This document shows, in pieces, positions 50,791 through 62,332 of a DNA stretch of 64,000 nucleotides. A program made the position numbers and the translations under genes. The notes below the pieces were generated by a model. It ran no database searches. It saw nothing but the letters and a program-made list of their open reading frames with translations, and was not told where the DNA came from. The DNA lies in contig NC_092566.1 in NCBI RefSeq assembly GCF_037975245.1, positions 15,621,501 through 15,685,500 of the forward strand, in the 5' to 3' direction. The DNA comes from Apostichopus japonicus (lineage: Eukaryota; Echinodermata; Holothuroidea; Aspidochirotida; Stichopodidae). The first letter of the stretch is position 1; each line of letters begins with the position of its first letter.

Positions 50791-52063
50791 GGTCAGCAGA
50801 GGAAATATGATTCAAATGAAGGAAATGATTGAAACTGCAGACTGAGATATCTTCATAAAAAGTTGTGACAATTTCAATGATTTTACTGATGTGATATTTC
50901 AAGGAAATCTTTGTTTTGAAAGTGACACATGTGTACTGGTCATTTAAACGACGGCGACTACCTGCAGATAATCGGATTAAGACACTGGAGTACGATAAAC
51001 AGAAAGTCAAAGTTAAAGTCAAATAAATACTGTAAGATCCAGAGAACAATTACAAATATTTGCGTTACATTCAAAGTGAATTTTTTCGGAAAATTACAGG
51101 AAATTCTCATGCTTTTTGGGATATTGTCAACATATAAGAGAGCCCAACAAAAATGGTATAATGAGTATTGATTCAGAGTTTGGGAAGGTATTAAATTTTG
51201 GACATATTAATCAATCATGCCACAGAGACATTTCACCGACAGACAGAAATGCAACCCAAATTTTTAGTTGGAAAATTAATGCAATTATCATATTTTTTTT
51301 CCTTCTTTTTCTCCAGAAGTTCACCAAAAAGATTGATATAAATTTCAGACTGTCACGTCTATTTGTGATCAAACTTTGGACCTGCAGATGAGCAGGTCCA
51401 TGTTGCCTTAGTAACGCTGCCTTGGAAACTGGTGAGTGTATTTTTTTATGGTCAAATTTCATTTCTTTAAAGTTACTGTTTTCTTCTTCTCTCTTTTTCC
51501 TTTTTTTTAAATTTTTTTGTATTATTGTCATCTTTAATTTTTTTTTTCCTTCTTAGTCTTTTATCGACTGTTTACAAGTTTTTGTCTTGTTTATTGTGAA
51601 AAAGATTTATCAAACATCTTTGTGTAAAGTGCTTTCTTTGACTTATAATAAACTAATCTCTCATGCATCCGTTAATTGTCCAAAAAGTTTTGTAGAATGC
51701 TAAAAATCGGAACGCAGTAAAAAGTGATCTCCCAAGAAAGAGAAAGTCTGGACTTTGTCATTTGCTTAACAAAATTTATAACTCACCGAGATGCATTACG
51801 GATGCGACACAATGGATCCTTTATAATAAAATATATAATGGAATTACCTTTGGAGTTAATTTTAATTTAATTTAATTTAAATTTTGTCATGGAATGTTAT
51901 TAATTGCAGTGATCAGTAATTAGTCACAGAAGCTTTCCTAGCTACAGCAACCTACTGTAGTTTCATAATTGTTAAAACTGATTCCATGCCATTTGCAAAT
52001 CTAAGCATTGCATCTCATGAAAATTTAAGTGTGACAGAAATGAAGATAGTCGGTCCATTTACA
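50791..52063. other. Non-coding stretch
   Basis: Nothing gene-like. T-rich tracts lie at 51290-51310 and 51480-51550, and an AATTT repeat at 51858-51885. Confidence 0.5.
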
Positions 52064-52836
52064 CTGTAATGCCGAGTAAAACTGTGTTGTGAATTATACA
52101 TGAGTCTGCATATATAACTCTGTAATGCCTAGTAAAACTGTGCTGTTTAACTATACATGAATCTGTGAGTATCTACTGTATATTACTCTGTAATGCCTAG
52201 TAAGACTGCTGTGAATTAAACATTCAATTTTAGAGTATATACTGTATATCACTCTGTAATGCCTAGTAAACTGCTGTGAACTATGTATGAATCTGCGAGT
52301 ATGTACTCTGTAATGCCAAGTAAAACTGTGTTGTGAATTATACATGAATCTGTGAGTATATTACTCTGTAATGCCAAGTAAAACTTTGTTGTGAATTATA
52401 CATGAATCTGCGAGTATATTAATCTGTAATGCATAGTAAAATTGTACTGTGAATAATACATGAATCTGTGAGTATATTACACTGCAATGCCTAGTAAAAC
52501 TACTGTATGCTGTGAACTATACATGAATCTGTGGGTATATATCACTCTGTAATGCTGAGTAAAACTGTGTTGTGAATTGTACATGAAAATGTGACTGAAT
52601 CACTCTGTATTTGCCTAGTAAAACTGTTGTAAATTATACATGAATCTCTGAGTATATATCACTCTGTAATGCCTAGTAAAACTGTGCTGTGAATTAAACA
52701 TGAATCTGTCAGTATATATTATTCTGTAATGCCTAGTAAAACTGTGTTGTGAATTGTATGAAAATGTGAGTATATCACTCTGTAATGCCTAGTAAAACTG
52801 TGCTGTGAATTATACATGAATCTGTGAGTATATTTT
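52064..52836 (+). repeat. Tandem repeat, ~13 diverged units of ~58 bp
   Basis: Units start CTGTAATGCCTAGTAAAACT at about 52064, 52120, 52188, 52254, 52308, 52366, 52424, 52482, 52547, 52605, 52664, 52724 and 52780, and continue GTGCTGTGAATTATACATGA then ATCTGTGAGTATAT. Unit length varies from 54 to 68 bp through small indels. Divergence is higher than in the 43.2-kb array, so this one looks older. Confidence 0.9.
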
Positions 52837-53920
52837 ACTCCCACGCAAGTTATGGCAGAACGGTTCGTACTTTGAGATTATACATAGACCTCATTACTGA
52901 AAAAACAAAACTATAAAGTCAGGTATTTTTAATTTTACTGGTAGATTGTAGGATACTATATCTGCAATTGTCAATAAATGTTGAAATTCAATCCGATTCT
53001 GGCTTTTAAAGTGGGTTACCTGTACATATATGTCACAGCGGTCGCATATAAACACAAATTGTACGAAATTAAAATTGTCTAGTTTGTCATCTGTAAAATA
53101 CTGTATGTACATTTTATCTGATACTAACATTGGAAACACCTAGGTGCATGATTGAGCCTTGGAACTGTTCTGTGGTGACATTTAGTTAAATGCCCTTATT
53201 GCTATTTGACTTTAATAGTCCCTCGATGCATATTAAAAAAAGTTCAAAACGCCTGGTTTGGAATTCACCAAGAGATATTCCACTTATCATTTAAGATTCA
53301 CTTGGTTTGAACTCATTAAATGTTTACATATATACAGTAAGCTGTAAATGGTGAAACTATGCAGTTTACAGTACTTCATAATCTTCTCTTTTCCCGTCTC
53401 CTACCAATGCAAACTCAGATATATGACGTATCTCTAGAGGCTAAGGAATGTGGGTCACAATTTTAAGACAATCCCCACGCCCCAACGACCCTTCTAAGAT
53501 CACTGCCTTCTTACTTCCATATCCACCAATCAGAAGCCCTATGAACATGCATGTTTATAGATTGGATTTTCATCCACTGGAATCTGGCATTAAAATAATC
53601 GGTTTAACATTCGTCGTGAAAGTTCTAAACCAGAAGAACGCCTTTTTTCATCCATTTTCATCCCAGACAAAGGTATAGAAGATAGGTAACTTAACACTTG
53701 TAAGCAGACCTTCTCGTTATCACCCAATTAATAAAAGAGAAATGGTTGTGTTACAATGATTTACAGCACGTTATATGAGGTCAGCAAAAAAAATTCTTAG
53801 AAAATGGTGAATTTCCAAGAATGGTCACTTGACATATTGGCCAATCACAGTCAAGAATGCAAATAATAGACATATATATCCTAGCGAGTTGGAAAATCCA
53901 GAACTGTGAAAACACTTCCA
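52837..53920. other. Non-coding stretch
   Basis: No gene is recognised. Part of it (about 53700-53920) may be the body of a SINE whose tRNA-like head lies at 53921-53991. Confidence 0.4.
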
Positions 53921-53991
53921 GCCTCCACCAGGATTCTAACCCTGGCCTCCTGCTTTATATGCGGACACCCTAACGACTAGGCTATGGAAGC
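53921..53991 (-). tRNA. tRNA-like sequence, probably the head of a tRNA-derived SINE
   Basis: The minus strand gives 71 nt with GCTTCCA pairing with TGGAGGC as a 7-bp acceptor stem (one G-U). It has an A-box-like TAGCCTAGTCGTTAGGG, an anticodon-arm-like TCCGC-ATATAAA-GCAGG with one mismatch, and a B-box-like GGTTAGAATCC within CCAGG...CCTGG. The apparent anticodon ATA is not a normal one, and GTTAGAATC departs from the conserved GTTCRANTC. A SINE promoter or tRNA pseudogene is likelier than a working tRNA gene. Confidence 0.55.
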
Positions 53992-54315
53992 TGATTGTAT
54001 GTCCAGAGGTTCGAAACCAGTAAGGAAGGTCGTAATTCATATAGACCGAGAGAGAGAGCAAAAGGATTGTAGAATGTAATTTGAATATAGATACAACATG
54101 ACATGCAGTAACTATATATTGTGTCTTCAATTATTGCAATTTAATGATTCCGGTTGCGTTGGTTTAGGTTTTTCTTTAATGTTACAGTCTACATTTTATA
54201 ATCTCTGCCTACATGAGTAAAGCCTACAGTACCTCACAGATGGTGAGAAGAAGTAGTCACACTTCAGACGTAACCAGCTGCATTAAAGCATGTAATACCA
54301 CTTATCAGTAAATAA
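53992..54315. other. Non-coding stretch
   Basis: Nothing recognised. Confidence 0.5.
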
Positions 54316-54481
54316 GGGGTTAATCAACGGTCTAGCGTGCGCTTCTCACAGGATTAATGCACGATCGGGGGATAATGCAAGCGATGCACGAGGGCGGAGC
54401 CCGAGTGCATCCAGCAATAGCATTAACACCCGGAGTGCATTAATCATGTGAGTAACGCACGCTAGACCGTTGATTAACCCC
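54316..54481. mobile_element. Palindromic hairpin element
   Basis: The outer 26 bp (GGGGTTAATCAACGGTCTAG then CGTGCG) are perfectly inverted at the other end. Pairing continues inward with mismatches through CTCACA.GATTAATGCAC and a central GATGCAC...GTGCATC around GGGCGGAGCCC, so nearly all 166 bp can fold on itself. A related half-unit (CGTGCGTTACTCACAGGATT then AACCACGG) lies at about 54591-54618. No target duplication is clear; the element could extend further. Confidence 0.75.
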
Positions 54482-55189
54482 ATTCATTCATACACTACCA
54501 TTTGTGTGGGGGAAAAATCATAAAACAAAACATTTTTGGTTACTGTACATATAACCAAAGATTTATTAAAGTGATGCCCCGTAATTTTACCGTGCGTTAC
54601 TCACAGGATTAACCACGGTCAGCTGACCTGAATGGACCAATAGGATTTAGGAATCTTTACTAAGTATGAATGAACGTTAGTTTAATTCTGAAAGGAGTAA
54701 AAAAAAAAAATTCTTTCCAACTTCCAGCATTTATTGAGGAAAGTACATTGATATTGGTGGCGCTATATAGTTATTGTCAGGTGGAGAGTAGTGCATAAGT
54801 AACATGATACAAATATCCACATACATGGCAATAGTAATGAGTTATATTGATTCGTTGGTAGCATGTCATTAAGGTAGCTTCACGTGATTGGATCTAGATA
54901 CATCTTATATTAAATTGTAACGTATTAAAACCAATCCAGCTGTAATATGGCATTGTACACAGTCATATTTCACACGTTCACACAGTCCCTTCATTATAAT
55001 CTTGTTGGCTTGGGTGGAAAGGTGGTTGCATCTCGATAGCAAACTCGTAAGAAAATACAAATAGACATGTTCTTCAAAGAGGTGATTACGGTACAGTCAC
55101 GTACAGAGCTGTGTTAACACCTTCTGACAGAAGGTTTGTCAATCTGCATATCATCTTGATTACCAAAGTTGTTACTTAATATCAGTGAC
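54482..55189. other. Non-coding stretch
   Basis: Apart from the half-unit at 54591-54618 and an A-run at 54700, nothing is recognised. Confidence 0.45.
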
Positions 55190-55822
55190 TTAAAGCAGCA
55201 TTTTGTATTTGGTCGCCGTTTTCTTGACATGACTTTTTTGACATGTCCATCGAGTTTTTTACATAAATCAATCACAAAACAGCAAACTAAGATATGAGCC
55301 AAGTTTTTCCCTGCCAACAACGTTACTTGGCGAGAAATTAAGGATATTTGCAGATAATGAGAAAAGTGTCCACGACAAATTCCAAATTTAAAATTAATCG
55401 CATACAGTTCCCCCAAACCCACTAGTTTGAATTCAACCAATCAGAGATGCAGGTTTAGTTATGAGCCGTTGCTAAAAATAGATTCAAGACCTTGCATTGG
55501 TACAACCAGGGAGTTGTTATGGAACTCCCTGGTACAACTGCCATATAGACTGTACACAAATCAAGCTTGGTGTTGTATTACGTATATATGGTCAATGACG
55601 TTCGTAGTGTTTAAATATTCATATTATGGGCAAGGTTTATTGGGATCCTAACAGAAAATATCTTAGAGAAAAACAAAGTTGAAAGTTGCAAATTTTTCAA
55701 CTTTTATGCCATCATTTGAAGTAAGATTTAAATAGATAAGCTAGTTATGTATGTCGTTATGGCATAGTGGAGTCAGTGAGGTTGAGTAAAAACAATGAAA
55801 AGGACGCAAAATGCTGCTTTAA
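55190..55822. mobile_element. TTAA-flanked miniature element
   Basis: TTAA at 55190-55193 is followed by AGCAGCATTTTG, and CAAAATGCTGCT precedes TTAA at 55819-55822: 12-bp perfect inverted repeats at a TTAA duplication. That target is used by piggyBac and Kolobok elements, so this is probably a non-autonomous relative (inference). A perfect 11-bp hairpin (ACCAGGGAGTT/AACTCCCTGGT) lies inside at 55505-55533. The minus frame at 55114-55440 crosses the border and is not taken as a gene. Confidence 0.75.
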
Positions 55823-58800
55823 AGCAGCATGCTACTGTAGTCATCACACAAGCTTGACTGTTTTTTCATTTACTGAAAAGCAAACAATAAGTTAGGCAAA
55901 TGTGTAAGACAACCAAGAAGAATTAAACCTAATTCAAGGAGAAGATATTTATTTCTGGAGTATATTTCTTAAATACCAGAGGTGTTATTTGTTTGGTGCT
56001 TTCTTTTTTAAGGGTTTTATGGCTGGTTATGTTTCCACAAGAAAGATGTGTGGTTCATTAAATTATACATAACAACAGAGGCTGCCAAAAGTGTGTTGAC
56101 AATGTGAGGGCGACATTCTAGAATGCTACTCTGTTGTAGGCCAATACTACTGTGCAAGCAATGTCTCAATGTCAGTAGATCTACAATGTAAGAATGACTG
56201 GGAAATTGTAGACAAAGTGTGAAATTCTCTCAAAACTACATGGATAGTGAAACAAGGAAAACAAATTGGGCTTATTTTTCTTTGATTTCAATTCAATTTG
56301 CTAAATTACTTGCATTTCGATCTGTGTACACTTTGTTCACTATAGTGCATATTCAACCCAGCTTATAGATGTTGCTGTAAGCAACTGAGTCTTAGGTAGC
56401 AACTTTTCCAACAAGTTTTCTTCACTCCCATTGTCATTCCTTTCTTTCCTCCCCCCCCCCACCCACCCCATCCCCTCCCCCATCTCAGCCATCCTCAAGA
56501 ACAAAAACAAAGTTTATAGAAGTAATTGACAAGAAACGATTAGTTCCAGTGTTAAATAATATTTATAGAGCTCGATCATTTTGCCCTCCAAGCATGCTCT
56601 CAACCCCCCCCCCCCCATCCCCTACCTCCCTCAATTTCACATTTATTTTGGTAAGCAGTTTTTAAGGCTCCAAGTGTCAACTGCATCTTCTATAAATACC
56701 TTGGTTCCTTAATTTTTGTAGAAACTGCTATCTAGTGATAACTTTATAATACTTCTTTGCATTTATCAATGTAGCAAACTTTTTCATTTTGTGTAGTAGT
56801 TTTGCAATGCGATACCATATATATTTATGTTCCGTGTCCTTACTCGGTCCTCTACGTGTCTAATTCTTACCCTACTCGTTGCGATCACATCGTGGATGGA
56901 GCTGCAGTTCAAAGGAACCCGTATCTGTTGGAATGCTGTACAAACTAGAAAAACACAAACATGTTTTTTTTTCTCGTCACGAAGTGCGCATGTAATTTCT
57001 TCTGCGTCACATCCCGCCCATCAAATTGTGTTTTGACAAGTATTGGGTCTGACTTTCTCTGTCAGCCCGGTACTACCTGCGTGCATCAATCAGCCGTGTT
57101 TATCTTTCCAAGGTCATTACCATGGCTGTCTGTATCCTTTGAGGAAGAGCTGTACAGTGATCCCTCTACACAGTAAGGATGTACGTCGTAGTCGATAGAT
57201 ACGTTCACCATTGTAGTAGATGTTTGACGTGACATGAGAAGAGGTGGCAGGGGTTTAATTTATACAGGATGTTTTCCTCTTTTAAGGATTAATAGTGACG
57301 TTAGCATGCACAGCGGTTATTAATTGTTCTCACACACGAGCTAATTAAGCATGCGTAGTACAGTGTATAACCCTGATAAGGGATTGAGACTAACTTAAAA
57401 GGCATGCACACATGTACAGTATATGTACAGTATGTATGTAGGTTGAAAAGTTACAGAAATGTTATTTCTCAGTGTAATCAAGAGTGACTAATGAAATCAA
57501 TCGCAGAATTCAATTTTTATCATAAATTTCATTTTACATTTTTTTTCAGGTTTTATTACATGGAGGCCTAGAATTCCATAATTTTAGCCATGAATTTGCT
57601 AAAAAATATTGCCAGTGTATGCAAATGTACTTGCTATATAAGATCAAACTCCAACAAGTAGCATTTTCCTTGAATCATTGTACATTATGTATACAAAAGC
57701 AAAATGAAAGTCAATTTTCATTTTGTTGAAATATTCCATATACCTGTACTCCTAATGCCTATTACTTGATTTATGAAGAACAGGACACTCAGGGATATAT
57801 GAAAGTGTCACCATGGTAACATGTACAGTAGTACTGTAACTTTTAAACTGCAACCTACAGTAATATAAATGTGAAAGCGAAAAAGTCCCTGCTAAATTTC
57901 CTATTGAACTTTGGATTTGCTTCTCTTTCTAAAGTTACACATGTATTTTAATGTATGATGCATACATTTACTATTTATTCTTGACTTATCGCATTCCAAT
58001 TCCTCAGAGGCAGGTTGGAATTGAGTAAATTACATTAGTTGGCAATTTAAACAAATTTTGATCGATTGTAAGACGGTTGCGGCCGATGACCTTATTTTGC
58101 TGACCAAAGTTTGTAGTCTTAGTGAAAGTGAATAGCGCCCTTAAGTTCATTAGTTCACATTTGTCAGTTTCTGTGAGGGAAGAATACAATTAACTACTGT
58201 ACAGTACCTGGTCTGCTCCAATAAATAATGGCATTTTCTCCCCAACAATAATCTAATATGTCCAGTAAATCTGTTATCATAGATATGGTAGGATATATTT
58301 TAGATTAAATTAAGGCGACGGAAAATATCCCACACCTTAAACACCGTGTTCGAATTATGCAGTAGTTTAACACTGTTTGGAGAGATCTGTTTCATACAGT
58401 TGTAGTAACCCTACCTACATTAATTGGTAAAAAAAAGAATGACAGAAATTTGGAGGGAGATTTCTAGTTCTGTTACAGTACTGTACACATGTATGCCATT
58501 GTATGACAAATAAACAAACATAATTGCATAGGTTTGAATTATATGTTTGTAATGCTGTATTCAGGTATTCACTCGGACTGCACAACCAATGTTATGCAGG
58601 CCGTGAAGTAATATAATAAGTTTCAGCTGTTATTTCTCTTAAATCAGTAGCTGGACCATTGAAAAACACTGTCTGTCCAGACCTTGCGTTTACAAAACGG
58701 CCAATGAAATTCGACAAATTATGCCAATTATGTCATATTTTTGGATTTCATTTAAATGCCAACTGTCAACACCAACAGGTACTGACGACCTTTGAAGAAC

Positions 58801-59065
58801 GATGTTAATTCTTTTTCGTCAGTCCAAAATAGCTTTAAAACCCAGGAAATTCTCAGGATTGTAACCTGTAGATGCACAAACACCTAAGACCAGTCAGTTT
58901 GACAGCATACTCCTTTAATGCCTGTAGCTGGATATGTATTCATTAAGTCAATACCTCACATCCTACTTCCTGGATATTATATTTCTCCTTTTTTCTATCA
59001 ATTTGGTGTTGATTTTCTTTTTTTGTTTTGAATGTCCAGTGAATTAGGCCACTCAGGTGTCATAT
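55823..59065. other. Non-coding stretch with possible small coding patch
   Basis: C-rich tracts lie at 56448-56485 and 56605-56630. At 56827 an ATG opens a 69-codon frame with a hydrophobic start (CLILTLLVAITSW) in a GC-richer patch (56830-57180); without family resemblance or splice support I leave it uncalled. The rest shows nothing beyond background heptamers. Confidence 0.4.
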
Positions 59066-59430
59066 CCTACAACAACATTCGATACATGTACTCGTAGGCA
59101 TTTATGTTGCATAAAAACAGCAGTGACGGAATAAACCACGGTTTCCATTTAGTATTGCGACCAATCCGATGTCCCATCCTAGCACAACAATCGTTACATG
59201 TACAGGCATTTATATGTTGCATAAAAACAGCTGTGACGGGATAAACCGCGGTTTCCATTTAGTATTGCGATCAATACGATGTCCCATCCTAGCACAACAT
59301 TCGATACATGTACAGGCATTTATATGTTGCATAAAAACAGCTGTGACGGGATAAACCGCGGTTTCCATTTAGTATTGCGATCAATACGATGTCCCATCCT
59401 AGCACAACATTCGATACATGTACAGGCGTT
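59066..59430 (+). repeat. Tandem repeat, ~110-bp unit, 3.3 copies
   Basis: CCTAGCACAACATTCGATAC starts units at about 59066, 59178, 59288 and 59398; the last is partial. Units contain ATGTTGCATAAAAACAGCTG and CCATTTAGTATTGCGATCAA. The copies at 59178 and 59288 are nearly identical; the first is more diverged. Confidence 0.9.
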
Positions 59431-59637
59431 TCAATGAGTATTGCGAGCAGTACAGATCGTTGAGGTGGAAAGCTTAAAATCCCAGAGTTGAAAATACTAC
59501 TGATGTTCCATTTCTGATCGTGTTGTGCCTTATAGAATGGTAATGACATCTGGGTAAGTAAGAGAACTTTGTCTTTCACAATATCTGTGTAAAAGTAACA
59601 GAGCCTGACGTCAGGCCCACTTACATATACATTCTCT
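59431..59637. other. Non-coding stretch
   Basis: Nothing recognised. Confidence 0.5.
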
Positions 59638-59939
59638 AATTACACCAGGGGCGTAGCCAGGGGGGGCCAAGCATATTTTTAAATTTTTTAAAAAATATTT
59701 TTATGATATCGCTAGTAATTTCAAAAGAGAAAATGCTAAGATGCAACTTACAAGGCCTGGGAAGTGCCATTTCCAGCGATCTGGGAGGCATTTTCAGCCA
59801 AAATTTTCTTGTACACTTCGCGCCAACCATAGTGGCGCTAGCCGTAGATAGTTAGCAATGTTGTATCTACGGCTCTGATTAATTGCCTACATTTTCGCCC
59901 TTCCCTTGGCAAATTCCTTGCTACCTGCCTGAACTACAC
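59638..59939. mobile_element. hAT-like miniature element, fuller copy of the 11437 repeat
   Basis: It starts CAGGGGCGTAGCCAGG at 59646, a common hAT terminus, and may end at 59931 with the inverse of CAGGCAGGTAGCAAGG. Flanks AATTACAC (59638-59645) and AACTACAC (59932-59939) match at 7 of 8. Weak similarity to the 11437 copy may continue a little past 59931, so the right border is uncertain. Confidence 0.6.
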
Positions 59940-60694
59940 AGGCTCTTTAGTGGATACACATTTTGCTACAGTAACAGTTTTTGTTTTATTTTTATTTTGT
60001 ACAATATCTATAAGAGACTACTGCCCTCACTAGTGTGTACATAACCAACCCTGGACAATACCATGCTGTTCACACATGTATGTCACCGTGCACATGTGTT
60101 AAATTTAAAGTAATTGAGAATCTTATAGTTAACTTAAGGGTATAGTGTTTTAACTTGAATCTTCACCTGATAAGGGGGGGTGAAGATCTTACTTTTTTTA
60201 TCTTTTACATTTTTTTTTTATACTTTTTTTTAATCACCAAATGTGCTGTAACAACTAAGCTGGGGGTGTCCTCAATCACTGCAGTGTTAACACTATCATC
60301 AGAAATGTTGGACTGCATTGTGCATGGAAGGATCTAAATTTTAGATTTCAGTTTATGGATTTATTTTATGTACAATGTGTTAATATGCTTCTTTGGCTAT
60401 AAATCTCACTGTCACAGTTATGTTTTGTGATATGCATCACTATAATGAGTATGAATAAGTCATTAATGTGGATGCACATGTACAGTAAAAGTTGATCTCA
60501 TATGAATTTATGAGACCATTCATTATCACATGAATTAAACATACTTTTTCCGAAATGTATGATTCTTCTTAAATTTAACAGCTCAATTTTGCCTGTTGGG
60601 AGAGTAAAGCTTAATTTTTTCTTTGGATATATAACATGGAAATTTTTATAAGTACCTACAATTTTTTATATTTTTTATGAAGACATACATGCAC
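59940..60694. other. Non-coding stretch
   Basis: T-rich tracts lie at 60190-60235; no gene is seen. Confidence 0.5.
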
Positions 60695-61745
60695 AGTGGG
60701 AGGGAGAATATTAGTTATATATGCTATGGGGGTTTTTCGGGGGAAATTCCCTCGTACATTGGCAAAGACTACAGTTAGATTGTGAAATGGATGTTCCGAT
60801 TCCTTGCAGTACATGGGGAAGACAGTAAGAAGCCAGCAAGTTAAACCTTTAAGTACTTCTGTAATCGTAGTCGAACCATTATCGGTTGAGTATATAAATC
60901 GTTATGGATTGCAAATTAAGAAAGCATAAAAGAATAAAAATTTAATAAAATATGTGCTCATAGATCTGTTTATAATGCATAGTGGGAGGGAGAAAAATAT
61001 TAATAATCAATGCTGTGGAGAGGTGGTGCAGGGTTTGTAGGGGGAAATTCCCCTTTCGTTGATTGCGAAAGACTACATTAATTAAGTTAGAATGTGAATT
61101 GAATGTTCCTGTTTCATGCAGCTATACTGTGTAAAATCCGGATAGATCTGGGGAAAACAACTTATGAAGTGACCAGCAAGTAAACCATTAATTAGCCTAT
61201 ACGTAATACTTCCTTCCGTACTATTTAACAGTTATTAGTTGATCAGCGAGTTACAGGTCGTGGATCAAAGTAAATTCAAACATACTTAGGTTTTTGAAAC
61301 CTAGTATAGCAATTAAAAACATAAAATACAAAAACATAAAATATGAAAACATATATACTGTACAACATGAACTGTACTTGACTGTACATGATGTGTTTAT
61401 TTTTAAACTGTAATAATTTTAAGTTGTAATATTTTATGCGATTTTGTGAAGTGCTTTGAGATCATTCTTTAATGTAAAGCGCTATATAAGAATAAATTAT
61501 CATTATTATTATATATCTGTGATTAATTTATAGTGGGAGGTAGAGAATAGGACATGCTGTTCCTGGGGGATGCAGCAGGTTATAAGGGGGGGGGGGGGGA
61601 ATTCACACGTTAGTCAAAGACTAAATTAAGTTAAGATTGTGAATTGAATGTTTCCTGTTTGCATGCTGTACTGTGTAATCAGAATAGATCTGGGAAATAC
61701 AGTATGAAGTCAACAGCTATTAGACCATATATCGACTATTGTATC
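60695..61745 (+). repeat. Three diverged copies of a ~200-bp unit
   Basis: Copies start AGTGGGAGG at about 60695, 60981 and 61532. Shared landmarks in order are GGGGGAAATTC, CAAAGACTA, TAAGTTAGATTGTGAATTGA, ATGTTCC, TGCAG/TGCATG, AGATCTGGGAAA and TATGAAGT..CAGC. The middle and last copies are preceded by related AGATCTGT/ATATCTGT-TAAT sequence. Spacing is uneven (286 and 551 bp) because a retroposon tail and other DNA lie between copies 2 and 3. Confidence 0.8.
61441..61514 (+). repeat. Retroposon 3'-tail fragment
   Basis: GTGAAGTGCTTTGAGATCAT, then GTAAAGCGCTATATAAGAAT, then AAATTATCATTATTATTAT. This has the same tail signature as 30522-30597 in the opposite orientation, and sits between copies 2 and 3 of the local ~200-bp repeat. 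Confidence 0.65.
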
Positions 61746-62137
61746 TGTAGTTTAACCCATAATTGTTGGCCCGTTGAGCATACCTCATTAGTCGATTGAG
61801 TTCACATCATAGTTGTTATATGTAATTAGAAACCAAATATAGCAATCAAACTGTGGCTTGCAATGAGCACTTTTAATGTCAGAATATGTCTTGTCCTTTA
61901 TTAAAAGGGATTATAAGGTAAATTTAGCCGGGCTGCAAAGAATAATCAACTTGATGATAACAAAAGTCAGTAAGAAACTGGACTGAACACACATTGTTAT
62001 GACTCATGGATACTTGCCTCCCCCCCTCCATCCCTCCCACCCTTCAAGAAAGAAAGAAAAAATGCTTGATGTTGAATACCATGCAATAGCCTTGCCAGGA
62101 GCATCCGAAAACGCTCTCCCTACACAAAAAATGTCGT
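61746..62137. other. Non-coding stretch
   Basis: Nothing recognised. Confidence 0.5.
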
Positions 62138-62332
62138 ACAATGAAATAAAAATTTCTTGAAAGTATTTTAAAAGTATATTACCCTTTTAGCATATTCTAT
62201 AAACTTTAATCGGGAGCATTATTTTAACAATGAAATATTTTTACAATGAAATAAAAATATCTTAAAAGTATTTTACAAGTATTTTACCCTTTTAGCATAT
62301 TCTATAAACTTTAATTGGGAGCATTATTTTAA
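62138..62332 (+). repeat. Tandem duplication, ~105-bp spacing
   Basis: ACAATGAAATAAAAATNTCT starts both copies (62138 and 62243), which end GGGAGCATTATTTTAA. They share CCCTTTTAGCATATTCTATA and differ at a few bases. Confidence 0.9.

Noticed and set aside
55114-55440. 108-codon minus frame
   Set aside because: Crosses the TTAA border of a miniature element; no motif.
56827-57036. Frame with a signal-peptide-like start
   Set aside because: Only 69 codons, ends in low-complexity Ser/Phe, and has no recognisable mature domain; kept as a remark only.
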